This document shows, piece after piece, positions 28,017-37,713 of a DNA stretch of 64,000 nucleotides. Origin of the DNA: Lysinibacillus parviboronicapiens (lineage in GTDB: Bacteria; Bacillota; Bacilli; Bacillales_A; Planococcaceae); NCBI RefSeq assembly GCF_003049575.1, contig NZ_PYWI01000009.1, positions 62,001 to 126,000 on the forward strand. Direction: 5' to 3'. Within the stretch, counting starts at the first letter, position 1. Every line of letters starts with the position of its first letter. The translations under genes were made by a program, and so were the position numbers. The notes beneath the pieces are model-generated. The model made no database searches. It saw nothing but the letters and a program-made list of their open reading frames with translations, and had not been told where the DNA came from.

Positions 28017-29276
28017 CTATGCCAAATGGCCACCTACTAAACGATTTCTTTTAATAGCTGTACCTACATTTGTGTAAGATACAGCACGTAATAAGGCATT
28101 AGCACCAAACTTATTGCGTATAGCATCCATTGTGTGCCCTATTACTTGTCGTTGCGCTTTTCGTTCATCAAATAAATCCAATTGAATGCTCTTTTCTGGT
28201 TCTAGATTGGTTAGGCGAACTGATAATTGACGGGCTGGCTCACCAGCAAAGTACTGATCTAATAAATCCAAACACACGTTATACATGACAAGTGTCTCAC
28301 CAGTCGGTACATGAATGGTTTTTGAACGGTGAAAACCTTTCGTCATCGCATTACGACTGTAGGATAGCCCTAAAGTGATCGTGCGGCCAACATAACCAGC
28401 TTCACGCGTTCGTTTCATAATATCTTCACACATTTCAAGTAGCACTACGGCTATATCCTTTCGGGTGTGATAATCCTTCATCAACATCTGCCCTTTGCCA
28501 AAGCTTAAAGCTGAATTTGTCACTAAAGGCTCTCCAAATGTAGACAGGTCTATCCCCCATGCATGGTGATATAATTGATTTCCCATAATACCAAAACGTT
28601 TTTCTAACTCTTTTAAATTGGCTTGCGCTAAGCCACCCACTGTTAAAATACCCATCGCATTTAAATTTGCCTCCATTTGTTTACCAATCCCCCACATTTC
28701 AGACAATGGTCGAACAGACCAGAGTTTTTGAGGAATATCCTCATAAGACCATTTAGCAAAACCAGATTTTTTAGCATCGAGATCTAATGCCAGTTTAGCC
28801 ATTAACATATTTGGTCCCATGCCAATCGCAGAGGGGATTCGAAATTGAGTATAGATGGCATTTTGAATTTCCTTTGCTGCCTGTTCTGGTGAACCCCAAA
28901 GTTTTTCTGTGCCAGTCAAATCCACAAAGCTTTCATCCACGCTGTATACATGTATTGCCTTAGCAGGTACATATCTTGCAATAAGGCGCGTAATAGCCAT
29001 AGACATCTCTAAAAAGAAGCTCATTTTAGGCTCAAACAACTTGATGTCTGGGTGTTTAGGTATTTCATAGCGCCGATTTCCCGTTTTTATTTTAAATTTT
29101 TCTTTCATCATGGATGAGGCAGCAAGAACAATACTGCCAGGTTGATGAAAGTTGCCGATAACTGCAATAGGTTCTTGCAAAACATCTAGACCCTCTAGCA
29201 TTGCAATACAGCTAGCGTAAAAGCACTTCATGTCGATACACATAATACTTTTGTTTGGCATGTTTTCGTAATTCAT
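28017..29276 (-). CDS. uvrX: Y-family DNA polymerase, UvrX/YqjW type
   Basis: A 419-residue translesion polymerase. CIDMKCFYAS (Asp about 15) and SVDESF (about 113-118) are the metal-binding motifs; MWGIGKQMEANLNAMGI is the helix-hairpin-helix of the thumb; a little-finger domain follows. IQLDLFDE near the C-terminus is a beta-clamp binding motif. Such enzymes copy damaged DNA with low fidelity. The gene overlaps the upstream WYL-like gene by 4 bp (ATGA) and is controlled from the LexA boxes at 29523 and 29546. Confidence 0.9.
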   Translation of the reverse strand: MNYENMPNKSIMCIDMKCFYASCIAMLEGLDVLQEPIAVIGNFHQPGSIVLAASSMMKEKFKIKTGNRRYEIPKHPDIKLFEPKMSFFLEMSMAITRLIARYVPAKAIHVYSVDESFVDLTGTEKLWGSPEQAAKEIQNAIYTQFRIPSAIGMGPNMLMAKLALDLDAKKSGFAKWSYEDIPQKLWSVRPLSEMWGIGKQMEANLNAMGILTVGGLAQANLKELEKRFGIMGNQLYHHAWGIDLSTFGEPLVTNSALSFGKGQMLMKDYHTRKDIAVVLLEMCEDIMKRTREAGYVGRTITLGLSYSRNAMTKGFHRSKTIHVPTGETLVMYNVCLDLLDQYFAGEPARQLSVRLTNLEPEKSIQLDLFDERKAQRQVIGHTMDAIRNKFGANALLRAVSYTNVGTAIKRNRLVGGHLA

Positions 29277-29494
29277 ACTACACCACGCTCTTTACGTACT
29301 ACTGGAACAATAGCGAGAACATTATTTATAATAAAAGTACGCTTTGCCTGCCTTGTAAAACAAAATGCTGTAAAAGAATCACCAACCACTTTAATGATTT
29401 TCACTCGCCTTTTTGTAATTTCACCCGACTTAGATACATACATCATGTTCATTAACTGTCCCCGTTGCATTGCTTTTACCAGTTGCTGTTTCAT
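29273..29494 (-). CDS. Small WYL-like protein, first gene of the SOS operon
   Basis: A 73-residue protein with the pattern of a minimal WYL fold: MYVSKSGEITKRRVKIIKV, then a beta hairpin and RTFIINNVLAIVPV. WYL domains bind ligands or nucleic acid and often accompany DNA-damage genes. GGAG lies 8 nt before the ATG. It is the first gene behind a TATAAT box flanked by two LexA sites. Confidence 0.6.
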   Translation of the reverse strand: MKQQLVKAMQRGQLMNMMYVSKSGEITKRRVKIIKVVGDSFTAFCFTRQAKRTFIINNVLAIVPVVRKERGVV

Positions 29495-29522
29495 GCTAGC
29501 TTCTCCTTCTCTACATAAAATA

Positions 29523-29536
29523 AGAACCTTTGTTCT
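29523..29536 (-). promoter_or_regulatory. LexA (DinR) box, proximal
   Basis: AGAACCTTTGTTCT matches the GAAC-N4-GTTC core of the Bacillus SOS box exactly. It lies just after the -10 box of the operon promoter. Confidence 0.7.
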
Positions 29537-29559
29537 TGTATTATACGCACGTACGTTCG
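29537..29559 (-). promoter_or_regulatory. SOS promoter with distal LexA box
   Basis: Read on the minus strand, CGAACGTACGTGCG (29546-29559) is the LexA consensus CGAAC-N4-GTTCG with one mismatch, and TATAAT follows it directly as the -10 box. The two LexA boxes therefore bracket the -10. Confidence 0.65.
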
Positions 29560-29810
29560 TTTTTAGAAGCGGTAATTTTTACTAAATAGCTGTTATGCAT
29601 TCATCTACAGAAAACAATACAGATTGCGGGCTTTTGTATAAGTGCAAATTGCTAGACCGTATCTGAATTATCTTTCACTAGCGTTTTCTATGTACCCAAT
29701 CAAAAGAAATGCTTGGTTCGGTTTCAAAAGCAATAATGGCTTTTTTTGATTAAAATATTATAATAAATATTAGATTGACCCGATTATCGGATAGTAAGGA
29801 GCTGGTTGAA

Positions 29811-30137
29811 TTGAGTAACTTAGCACATACATATAAACTACCCTATTATGCAGTTGTCTTTGCTTCAGAGCGAACAGTAGGCGACAATGGTTATGGAGTA
29901 ATGGCAACCAAAATGGATGAATTAGCAAGTAAACAAAAAGGATTTCTAGGTGTGGAAAGTGCAAGAGATACAAATTTAGGTATCACCGTTTCTTATTGGG
30001 AAACACTTGAAGATATTGCTGCATGGAAAGAGCATGCCGCACATCAAGTTGCTCAAGAACGTGGCAAAAAAGAGTGGTATAGTCGATTTGCATTACGTGT
30101 TTGTAAAGTAGAACGTGATTATCTATTTGAAATGTAG
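29811..30137 (+). CDS. Antibiotic biosynthesis monooxygenase (ABM) domain protein, YqjZ-like
   Basis: A 108-residue ferredoxin-like ABM protein: YYAVVFASERTV (strand 1), MATKMDELASKQKGFLGVES, VSYWETLEDIAAWKEHAAHQ and the closing strand FALRVCKVERDY. Such proteins are small heme-degrading or quinone-modifying enzymes, or of unknown use. The TTG at 29811 has AAGGAG 9 nt before it; an earlier ATG at 29775 lacks a site. It is divergent from the SOS operon. B. subtilis yqjZ also lies near a Y-polymerase gene. Confidence 0.7.
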   Translation: MSNLAHTYKLPYYAVVFASERTVGDNGYGVMATKMDELASKQKGFLGVESARDTNLGITVSYWETLEDIAAWKEHAAHQVAQERGKKEWYSRFALRVCKVERDYLFEM

Positions 30138-30542
30138 GTATCAACAAATATAAGCTAGTTATGTAACTACTAAGGATTGAGTCCACTACAATCCTTATCT
30201 TGATTCTGTTGAAAATTACCTATTTCAACGCTTGAATGGCATAACGATCAATAGGTAAAAAACATGCCGTTTGGGTTCCTAAAAACGATGCGATCTTTCG
30301 TTTGATTATTTTAAAAGACTAAGAAGCCAAAGCCTCTTAGTCTTTTTTGGTCCTCATTAACTTGTTGGTGCAATAAATAGTATGTGTAATACGAATGATT
30401 CCATCAATATTTATTAAGTTAATCTACCCGTTAAATTTGTTTACTAACATTCATCAAGGTGACATGAGCGTTTTTATTTAAAGCACTGTTTAGTTCAGAT
30501 TCATCAATTGTGACAAGGATTTTATGCTCCAACTCAAATTGA
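30138..30542. other. Intergenic stretch with one terminator
   Basis: A short coding-like trace KHAVWVPKNDAIFRLIILKD (about 30260-30320) runs into the terminator; it has no start and is probably a relic. Confidence 0.35.
30313..30348 (+). terminator. Rho-independent terminator
   Basis: AAAAGACTAAGA and TCTTAGTCTTTTTT form a 12-bp stem over AGCCAAAGCC. Confidence 0.8.
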
Positions 30543-31763
30543 CTATTTTATAGAATCAATATGACGGTCTTTAGCTGCGCCTAGACCAACTATAAAGAGC
30601 AAAACTGACGCACAAACCAATAGTAACAGTGGAAAAGTCCAGCTAGTAGTTACATCATGCAGGTACCCGAAGAGTGTTGGGCCCGTAGCAGCAAGCAGGT
30701 AGCCGAATGATTGAGCCATCCCTGATAATTCTGCCGCTTGATGTGCATTTTTTGTACGTAAGCCAAAAAACATCATGGCTAATCCAAACGCAAAACCTCC
30801 TCCAATGCCTAATAACACAATCCACAACACAATAAAATTCAAGCTTCCATAAAGTAATCCTAGCGTGCCACTTAACAATAGCGTTGAAGCAATGGTCACT
30901 AATGAGCGTTGACTGGACATACGTCCTGCGATGATGGGCACTATAAATGTAAATGGCAGCAAAGATAACTGCATAATAGAAAGCAACCAGCCAGATTGAT
31001 CTGCACTTATTCCCTGTTGTTTTAAAATCTCTGGTAACCATGCAATCAGTACATAAAACACCATGGATTGTAACCCCATAAACAAAGTCACTTGCCATGC
31101 TAAAGATGAACGCCATAAATTTACACCACTGCCAGCCTTTTGGGCTGATTCAGCTGTTGTACGTCCCTTCCTATGTTTCATTTGAGGTAACCACAATAAA
31201 ATTGCTATAAAGCTTAGAATGCCCCAAATTCCCAGTGCACCTTGCCAGCCAAAGCCTAAGCGAATTGCAATAGGAATACTAATCCCAGAAGCCATTGCTC
31301 CAAATAAATTCATAGCAATGGAATATACACCTGTCATTAAGCCCAATTGTGTCGGAAATTCTCGTTTAATAAGACTAGGCAATAAAACGTTACAGATGGC
31401 AATAGCTAGTCCAAGAATAGCAGTGCCGACATATAAAGTAGCCACCCCTGATAGGGAACGTAAAATAATACCAATCGTAAGAAAGATGGCTGAAATGAGA
31501 ATAAGTAGTTCCATTCCATATCTTCGTCCTAATCTAGGTACGAAAGGTGAAAAAAGTGCAAAAGCCAGTAAAGGTAACGTAGTAATCATGCCTGCAAGTG
31601 TATTTGAAATATGTAGATTGTCTCTAATCACACCCACTAAAGGCCCTACTGAGGTTAAGGGAGCCCGTAAATTGGTTGCAATAAATATAATACCTACAAC
31701 AATCACCCAGACTGATGATTTATGAATATTTATAGTTGATTTTGTTGCTTGATTTTCACTCAT
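30543..31763 (-). CDS. MFS transporter, CynX/NimT family
   Basis: A 406-residue protein with 12 hydrophobic helices. IATNLRAPLTSVGPLVG in helix 1 is the hallmark of the CynX/NimT group, as are LGRRYG in the 2-3 loop and the GMAQSFGYLLAATGP segment late in the protein. Known members carry cyanate or 2-nitroimidazole; the substrate here is unknown. GGAGG lies about 11 nt before the ATG. The XRE-cupin regulator gene is just upstream on the same strand, separated by a terminator. Confidence 0.85.
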   Translation of the reverse strand: MSENQATKSTINIHKSSVWVIVVGIIFIATNLRAPLTSVGPLVGVIRDNLHISNTLAGMITTLPLLAFALFSPFVPRLGRRYGMELLILISAIFLTIGIILRSLSGVATLYVGTAILGLAIAICNVLLPSLIKREFPTQLGLMTGVYSIAMNLFGAMASGISIPIAIRLGFGWQGALGIWGILSFIAILLWLPQMKHRKGRTTAESAQKAGSGVNLWRSSLAWQVTLFMGLQSMVFYVLIAWLPEILKQQGISADQSGWLLSIMQLSLLPFTFIVPIIAGRMSSQRSLVTIASTLLLSGTLGLLYGSLNFIVLWIVLLGIGGGFAFGLAMMFFGLRTKNAHQAAELSGMAQSFGYLLAATGPTLFGYLHDVTTSWTFPLLLLVCASVLLFIVGLGAAKDRHIDSIK

Positions 31764-31933
31764 TTGACTGATGTTCCTCCTACTATTTTTACATCTTGAG
31801 TTGTCGATATTGCTAGAGCGAATACTTCGAACTCACATTAAGTATACTAAACTATATATAAAAATAAATAAAGTATAATAAAATATATTTATTAATCCAA
31901 CTTGTCTTTTGTATTCATCCTTTATATAGAAAT

Positions 31934-31969
31934 CAAAAAATAATCTCTATTCTTTATTGAATAGAGATT
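31934..31969 (-). terminator. Terminator after the XRE-cupin gene
   Basis: AATCTCTATTC and GAATAGAGATT form a perfect 11-bp stem with a T-run for leftward transcripts. Confidence 0.75.
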
Positions 31970-31999
31970 ATACTGGTCACAGCATAGCTGATGAATAAT

Positions 32000-32569
32000 T
32001 TAATTGTTGGGCGGATATTTCAAAAGGATATGGAGGACAACAACATCATTAGAATCATTTATATATGAATGCGTGCCATCTGCGCGAAAACTAATAGAAT
32101 CATATTGATTCAGGATGTAGGACTCATTATTAACATTAATTTGAACTTTTCCTGACATGACTGTAGCAAGTTCAGTTGTATTAGGATGATGTTTTTCAGG
32201 ATAGTAGGAGCTATTCGGCTGTAAATAGGCTCTAAACATCTCATTTTCATTGCTTACATTTTGAAATATCGGCTCAATTACCCAATTATCCCCATCTTCA
32301 GCAATACTTAATCCTTGTCCAGCTCTAGATAAACTCACACGGTTTTCAGTAGCGAATAATTCCATAAGGGGAACGGATAAGCTCTTCGAAATTTTCCACA
32401 GCATGCCTAATGTTGGATTCGTTTCTCCACGTTCAATATTTCCAAGTGTGAGTTTGCTCACACCAGAAATTTTTGATAAATCTTCAAGACTCCATTGCTG
32501 TTCTTTACGAAGCTTTTTTAGTACTGCCCCGACTTGTAAAACAACTTGTTTGTGATCATCAGTTCCCAT
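32000..32569 (-). CDS. XRE-family regulator with C-terminal cupin domain
   Basis: A 189-residue protein. Residues about 10-70 form an XRE helix-turn-helix (SLEDLSKISGVSKLTLGNIE); residues about 115-185 form a cupin barrel (YYPEKHHPNTTELATVMSGK). Such regulators sense a small metabolite through the cupin. The ATG at 32569 is preferred, with GGAGG about 11 nt before it; an extension to 32641 adds hydrophobic text without a ribosome site. It may control the adjacent transporter. Confidence 0.8.
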   Translation of the reverse strand: MGTDDHKQVVLQVGAVLKKLRKEQQWSLEDLSKISGVSKLTLGNIERGETNPTLGMLWKISKSLSVPLMELFATENRVSLSRAGQGLSIAEDGDNWVIEPIFQNVSNENEMFRAYLQPNSSYYPEKHHPNTTELATVMSGKVQINVNNESYILNQYDSISFRADGTHSYINDSNDVVVLHILLKYPPNN

Positions 32570-32974
32570 GCTCTTTTCATCCTCCTTTTTGGAATATATG
32601 GCGAAAAATAAAAGTATAATTTGATCGACGAACACTGGCAAAATAATCCCTAATAAACCTTATTATACATGATGATAGATAAAACAAAAAAAGCTTATTA
32701 TAATATATTTTAAATCAAACTAACCAAACAGCCCATATCAAGTATTTGCATGAACCTGCTCTATTGGTGTCGCTTGCCCTATTTTGCCATGCCTTCACCT
32801 GCCATGAAAAATCTCTTACTGTACTGTAACTTACATAATCAGATGATGCCTTTATGGAAAATATAAAATAGCTTGTCGGAGTGATACCTTTAAAAAGGTA
32901 CTGTGTTGTCGAATGGCGGAGAAATAGCTACAATTTAAAATTGCAAAACCACCCCGACAATTTTTAAACACGCA
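32570..32974. other. Intergenic stretch before the TPR relic
   Basis: No gene is seen. The lost N-terminal part of the TPR protein is not recognisable here. Confidence 0.4.
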
Positions 32975-33169
32975 ATGAAAGAATTTCCGCAAGCTGAACA
33001 CATGAAGGTCTTCCATGCCATGACACTTTATAATCTAGGCGAATTTTCCAAGGCGATGGAAATATTGTTAAGCAGTTTGATAGTCACAACCAAGGATGAG
33101 GGCATACAAAGATACAGCAAAGCTATAAAATTTTATAGTGATAAGCTAGATCAAACTTGGTTGTCATAA
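32975..33169 (+). pseudogene. Tetratricopeptide-repeat protein, C-terminal remnant
   Basis: The 64-codon frame FPQAEHMKVFHAMTLYNLGE...AIKFYSDKLDQTW matches the last repeats of TPR_5-type proteins of Bacilli, which are normally about twice as long. The ATG has no ribosome site, and the preceding sequence does not encode the missing repeats. I read it as a truncated gene. A terminator follows directly, as it would for the intact gene. Confidence 0.55.
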
Positions 33170-33192
33170 TGGCCATAAGCTTTTCATCATCA

Positions 33193-33227
33193 AAAAATCA
33201 GGCTCACCAACGAGAACCTGATTTTTT
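33193..33227. terminator. Bidirectional terminator
   Basis: AAAAATCAGG and CCTGATTTTTT pair; it lies between the TPR remnant and the converging DUF3955 gene. Confidence 0.75.
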
Positions 33228-33233
33228 GTTTTG

Positions 33234-33449
33234 CTATTTAGCAACGTTTATTTTTTTAATCGTTGAAAAGATGGCAACAAATAATATTGAAATAATTCCG
33301 GTAAAGAAAAATAGATAGCCCACTGGAATTAAGAAGAACGGTTCAATCAACGTGCCGTCTGGTGCTAAACTATCCCCAATCATCCCTCTCAAAATAAAAC
33401 AGATAACCCCTAGAAAAATTGGTGTAGCAGCAATTACATATTTTTTCAT
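33234..33449 (-). CDS. DUF3955 membrane protein
   Basis: A 71-residue protein with two hydrophobic helices and APDGTLIEPFFLIPVGYLFF, the conserved DUF3955 block. Function is unknown. The ATG at 33449 is chosen because GGAGG lies about 10 nt before it; the longer frame from 33506 runs through the end of the HTH gene. Third gene of the DUF2975 operon. Confidence 0.7.
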   Translation of the reverse strand: MKKYVIAATPIFLGVICFILRGMIGDSLAPDGTLIEPFFLIPVGYLFFFTGIISILFVAIFSTIKKINVAK

Positions 33450-33465
33450 ACCATTTTTTCCTCCA

Positions 33466-33684
33466 TTAATCATTGATTTCATTTTTTTGATATGCCAAAA
33501 TGTCACCTGGTTGACAGTCTAAAACTTCGCATATTTTTTCTAAAGTTGAGAATTTGACGGCTTTTGCTTTGCCATTTTTTAAAATAGAAACGTTAGCCAT
33601 TGTAATGCCTAGTTTTTCCGATAATTCTGTCACACTCATTTTTCTTTTAGCCAGCATGACATCGAGATTAACAATAATCACCAT
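33466..33684 (-). CDS. Small Cro/CI-type HTH regulator (YozG-like)
   Basis: A 72-residue single HTH protein: MSVTELSEKLGITMANVSIL recognition region, then FSTLEKICEVLDCQPGDIL. This class (HTH_26) is regularly encoded next to DUF2975 membrane proteins and represses its own operon in known cases. GAGGTG lies upstream of the ATG, 13 bp after the DUF2975 gene. Confidence 0.85.
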   Translation of the reverse strand: MVIIVNLDVMLAKRKMSVTELSEKLGITMANVSILKNGKAKAVKFSTLEKICEVLDCQPGDILAYQKNEIND

Positions 33685-33697
33685 AGTTTACTACACC

Positions 33698-34177
33698 TCA
33701 AATCGTTAGGTCATTATCCTGCTTGATGTCACTAGCTTTTCTCACTAAGTAGGAAAGCAAGGAAGTAAAAACAGCAATAACGACTGCGAAAAATAAAATG
33801 AGTAGCAAAATAGCTAAGACATTCGTGTGAAAGCTGCCACTTACAAAGAGGAAGAGTAAAGCAACTACATATAAAACACCTTCAAGCATGGCTAAAACGC
33901 TTATTATTTTTAACCTATCAGCATTTATAATCGTAAAATCTCGATTCCAACCTACATCCGAACAAATTTTCCATCCAAAAACTAATGCTATAAAAAATGG
34001 AATACCTGTTACCCAGATGAAAATAGTAAAAGGTTTGTACATTCCCTTCAAATTTTCAGCATCGAGTAATAATTCTCTCCCCGTTTCTGGACCAACATAG
34101 ATACAGAACAGTAAACCGAAAAATCCGCAAAACACAATTATCAATTTTAACCACCTTGATAATTCTCTCTGTTTCAT
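33698..34177 (-). CDS. DUF2975 membrane protein
   Basis: A 159-residue protein with four hydrophobic helices. The typical DUF2975 segment with a conserved Phe/Asp pattern after helix 2 reads FTIINADRLKIISVLAMLEG. Function is unknown; it forms a module with the adjacent HTH protein. AAGGAGGTG stands 5 nt before the ATG. First gene of a three-gene operon. Confidence 0.8.
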   Translation of the reverse strand: MKQRELSRWLKLIIVFCGFFGLLFCIYVGPETGRELLLDAENLKGMYKPFTIFIWVTGIPFFIALVFGWKICSDVGWNRDFTIINADRLKIISVLAMLEGVLYVVALLFLFVSGSFHTNVLAILLLILFFAVVIAVFTSLLSYLVRKASDIKQDNDLTI

Positions 34178-34608
34178 GAAGCACCTCCTTCTTCCCTTAC
34201 TATTGTCATAATAAACAAGAATAAATCTTAAGTCAACAATTATTTATTGTTTTACGATAAATAATTGTTGTATCTTACTTTATCTAACGTCTTATTTCTT
34301 TCACGAACTTGTAAGAAGAAGCCTGTTATGGCGTTTTCAAAGTCCCCTCTTTCAAACTTAGGTCATTTACCCAAAAATGCTTGTAAAATGGCGAACTCAT
34401 GATAAAATAAGAACATGCATTCGTGCTCTCTTAGTACTTTTTCGTGATAGGATTTGTTTATAAGAAGGAATTTGGTGCGAATAATTAATGATTACTAATA
34501 AACTTAATGTCGGATAATCTGTATTTACTGTATAGAAAAACGGCTGCTCCGTAACGAGCAACCGTACTTTTTTATGGCTATTTTATGAGAATCGTTATTC
34601 AATCGTCT
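34178..34608. other. Intergenic stretch with one terminator
   Basis: Promoter region of the DUF2975 operon on the left strand; nothing coding was seen. Confidence 0.4.
34536..34573. terminator. Bidirectional terminator of the ACAD-kinase operon
   Basis: ACGG-TGCTC and GAGCA-CCGT pair over CGTAAC, with A-tract on the left and TTTTTT on the right. Confidence 0.75.
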
Positions 34609-35655
34609 TTAATTAATAGCTTTCGATGCTTGTGTAATAAGTGCAGCGACCATTTTGTCCATTTGTGCAAAACGATCATCCTGCGTCTGCCCTTTCACAT
34701 ATCGATAATAAATTTGTTGGCAAATCACTGCTAATTTGAAGTAGGCAAAAGTAATATAATAATTAATTGATGAGACATCCCGCCCACTCTTCTGGCCATA
34801 ACGAGCAATGAATTCTTCTCGTGAATAGAATCCAGGTAAAACTGTAATTGGAGGCTCTCCCAGTGCATACAACAACATCTTCGGATCATCTGCGTGCACC
34901 CAGTAGCTCATTGCCACACCAAGATCTGCTAATGGGTCCCCTACAGTGGTCATTTCCCAATCAAAAAGCCCAATCATTTCACTATAGTCCTCAGAAAACA
35001 TCGCATTATTCAACTTATAGTCATAGTGAATAATTGTCGCTTCAGCATTCGTCGGAACATTTTCTTTTAGCCAAGTCGTTAGCGCTTCTACTTCTGCAAA
35101 CTGTGACGTTTTAGCCTTATCATAGCGCTCTATCCAACCGTGCACCTGTCTTTCCATAAATCCTTGTGGCTTCACCATGTCCTTCATTGCCGTTTTCTCA
35201 TAAGGTATTGCATGCAGTGTAACAAGCGAGTCGACCATCTTTTCAGACAATTGGCGTGCTAATTTTTCTTTATTTTCGGTTCCTTCAGGAAAATGGGTGT
35301 CAAGGACGATGCCCTTCTTGCGTTCCATTAAGAAGAAATCACTACCGATTATAGCTTCATCATTGACATAGACATAAGGTGTTGGCACCGTGGCTAAAAA
35401 CGGGTGCAGTGCCGATAGAATGGTAAATTCACGCTTCATATCATGTGCCTTTTTCGCAACAACACCAAGAGGCGGCCGACGTAGAACAGCTTCAAAATCC
35501 CCGACTTTCAGACAATAGGTTAAATTTGAATGACCTGCACTAAATTGCGTAATTTCAAGCTTGCCCTCTGGTAAGTCTGGAAACTGTGTCTTTAAAAATG
35601 CATGAAGTCTTTGTGCATCAATGCGTTCACTTGCCCTTACTTGCATCGTATCCAT
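34609..35655 (-). CDS. Aminoglycoside-phosphotransferase-fold kinase, ACAD10/11-type (LvaA-like)
   Basis: A 348-residue APH-fold protein: FSAGHSNLTYCLKVG nucleotide loop, RRPPLG, catalytic loop IIHYDYKLNNAMF and metal motif FDWEMTTVGDPLADLG. Proteins with this exact DW-E-x-x-x-x-GDPLADLG text occur as the N-terminal part of mammalian ACAD10/11 and as LvaA in Pseudomonas, where the kinase phosphorylates the 4-hydroxyl of 4-hydroxyacyl-CoA. That role is inferred here. It is the last gene of an operon with an SDR and an acyl-CoA dehydrogenase. AAAGGGGGG lies before the ATG. Confidence 0.8.
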   Translation of the reverse strand: MDTMQVRASERIDAQRLHAFLKTQFPDLPEGKLEITQFSAGHSNLTYCLKVGDFEAVLRRPPLGVVAKKAHDMKREFTILSALHPFLATVPTPYVYVNDEAIIGSDFFLMERKKGIVLDTHFPEGTENKEKLARQLSEKMVDSLVTLHAIPYEKTAMKDMVKPQGFMERQVHGWIERYDKAKTSQFAEVEALTTWLKENVPTNAEATIIHYDYKLNNAMFSEDYSEMIGLFDWEMTTVGDPLADLGVAMSYWVHADDPKMLLYALGEPPITVLPGFYSREEFIARYGQKSGRDVSSINYYITFAYFKLAVICQQIYYRYVKGQTQDDRFAQMDKMVAALITQASKAIN

Positions 35656-35667
35656 AATAGCCCCCCT

Positions 35668-36444
35668 TTAAATGATTGCACTCATGCCACCGTCCACGAC
35701 AATAACATCCCCTGTGACATAATCTGAAGCTGCCGCTGCTAAAAAAAGCGCAACCCCTTTTAAATCATTTTCCGAACCTAAGCGTTTTAACGGTGTGACT
35801 CCCATTAAATAATCTTGTCCACGCTCAATTAAAATACTCGACATTTTCGTTGGGAAAAATCCAGGTGCAATGGCATTAACATTTACACCGTAAGGTCCCC
35901 ATTTCACTGCTAAATCTTTCGTTAAGGTGATAACTGCCCCTTTACTGGCGTTATAGCCAATTGTATCCATGAAATCAGGTAGTGTACCGCCAAGCCCTGC
36001 AATTGAGGCGATGTTTATAATCTTTCCAAATCGCTGTTCAAGCATTACTCTACCAACTGCTTGGCTCATTAAAAACGTACCATTGACGTTGACGTCGAAT
36101 ACCTTTTGCCAAGCTTCATATGGCATGTCTACAGCAGTTGTGCCCCAAGATGCACCACTGTTATTTACCAAAATATCAATACTACCGAACGTTTCTTTTG
36201 TTTTTGTCACTACATGCTCAATATCTTCTGGTTTAGTTACATCACATGCAAGGGCTAATGTTTGTACGCCTAATGCAGCTAGTGTTATTGCTACTTCTTG
36301 ACATGCCTCAACCTTACGAGAGCACAGCACGACATTAGCTCCTGCCTCTGCAAAACCTTGGGCAATTTGTGCCCCAAGTCCACGTCCGCCACCTGTCACA
36401 ATAGCTGTTTTACCCTTTAAGCTAAATAAGTCAAGTACGCTCAT
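35668..36444 (-). CDS. Short-chain dehydrogenase/reductase
   Basis: A 258-residue SDR with TGGGRGLG (cofactor), NNSG, the Ser of IASIAG and the YNASKGA (Tyr/Lys) active site. It ends [10 protein letters not shown]. The fold is that of 3-oxoacyl or 3-hydroxyacyl dehydrogenases. Its ATG overlaps the stop of the acyl-CoA dehydrogenase gene (ATGA), and it precedes the kinase gene by 12 bp. It probably handles an oxidation or reduction step on the same acyl-CoA substrate (inference). Confidence 0.85.
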   Translation of the reverse strand: MSVLDLFSLKGKTAIVTGGGRGLGAQIAQGFAEAGANVVLCSRKVEACQEVAITLAALGVQTLALACDVTKPEDIEHVVTKTKETFGSIDILVNNSGASWGTTAVDMPYEAWQKVFDVNVNGTFLMSQAVGRVMLEQRFGKIINIASIAGLGGTLPDFMDTIGYNASKGAVITLTKDLAVKWGPYGVNVNAIAPGFFPTKMSSILIERGQDYLMGVTPLKRLGSENDLKGVALFLAAAASDYVTGDVIVVDGGMSAII

Positions 36445-37676
36445 TTCACCAGCTCCTCTTGTTTTTTAGCATGTTTTTTCAGTTCAAGCTTTGCAATCGT
36501 ATTTCGATGGACTTCATCCGGGCCATCTGCTAAGCGCAATGTACGGGAATTTGCCCATTGTGCAGCAAGGGTTGTATCTGGACCCACTCCAGCAGCACCA
36601 AATGCTTGAATTGCACGGTCAATCACACGTAAAGCCATATTTGGCGCTACTACTTTAATCATAGCAATTTCTGCCTTTGCTTCTTTATTACCAACCGTGT
36701 CCATCATATAGGCAGCCTTTAGCGTTAATAGTCTTGCTTGTTCAATATCAATGCGTGATTCTGCAATACGTTCACGCATGACCCCTTGATCTGCCAGTGG
36801 TCGATGGAAAGCTTTTCGCTCCTTTACACGTATACACATTTCTTCTAAAGCGCGTTCAGCAGCTCCTATTAGACGCATACAATGGTGAATACGGCCTGGT
36901 CCCAATCGACCTTGCGCAATGGCAAAGCCCTTGCCCTCACCCCATAATATATTTTCTACTGGTACACGAACATTCGTAAATGTTACTTCACCATGGCCTT
37001 CTGGCGCATGGTCGTAACCAAAAGCTGTTAACATACGCTCAATTTGAACGCCTGGTGTATCCATCGGCACTAAAATCATCGACTGTTGCTCATGGATTGG
37101 CTTCGTAGAATCTTTATGTTTGCCCATAAAAATGGCGATTTTACAACGCGGATCCCCAGCTCCTGTTGTCCACCACTTATGACCATTTAATAGATAATAA
37201 TCGCCATCACGTTCGATACTTGCCTCAATATTTGTTGCATCACTAGACGCTACTGCTGGCTCTGTCATGGCAAAGCAGGAACGAATATCCCCTCGAAGTA
37301 ACGGTTCTAGCCATTGCTTCTTCTGTTGTTCGGAACCGTAACGAACGAGCACTTCCATATTCCCTGTATCAGGTGCATTGCAATTAAATACTTCAGGTGC
37401 GAGAAGTGAACGCCCCATAATTTCACACAGTGGTGCATATTCTAAATTTTTTAGACCTGCACCGTACTCGCTATCGGGCAAAAATAAATTCCATAAGCCC
37501 GCTTCCTTAGCCTTCGCCTTCAATTGCTCCATAATCGGTGGAATTGCCCCCCAGCGATTGTCCATTGCTTCCACTTGTGCAGCATACACCGATTCATTTG
37601 GATAAATATACTGCTCCATAAAATTTGTCAGCTTCTCTTGTAGTGCTACCACTTTTTCGCTATAAGAAAAATTCAT
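36441..37676 (-). CDS. Acyl-CoA dehydrogenase, ACAD11-like
   Basis: A 411-residue FAD enzyme. [16 protein letters not shown] (FAD and substrate loop, about 136-151), [27 protein letters not shown] and the C-terminal [14 protein letters not shown] are the marks of the ACAD10/11 and LvaC branch. It would remove the elements of phosphate or two hydrogens from an acyl-CoA made by its operon partners. AAAGGGGGC precedes the ATG. A FadR-like palindrome lies 37 bp upstream, so the operon is probably switched on by long-chain acyl-CoA. Confidence 0.85.
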   Translation of the reverse strand: MNFSYSEKVVALQEKLTNFMEQYIYPNESVYAAQVEAMDNRWGAIPPIMEQLKAKAKEAGLWNLFLPDSEYGAGLKNLEYAPLCEIMGRSLLAPEVFNCNAPDTGNMEVLVRYGSEQQKKQWLEPLLRGDIRSCFAMTEPAVASSDATNIEASIERDGDYYLLNGHKWWTTGAGDPRCKIAIFMGKHKDSTKPIHEQQSMILVPMDTPGVQIERMLTAFGYDHAPEGHGEVTFTNVRVPVENILWGEGKGFAIAQGRLGPGRIHHCMRLIGAAERALEEMCIRVKERKAFHRPLADQGVMRERIAESRIDIEQARLLTLKAAYMMDTVGNKEAKAEIAMIKVVAPNMALRVIDRAIQAFGAAGVGPDTTLAAQWANSRTLRLADGPDEVHRNTIAKLELKKHAKKQEELVK

Positions 37677-37713
37677 AGGAAAGCCCCCTTTGATTGAACA
37701 TCGAATTTTAAAA

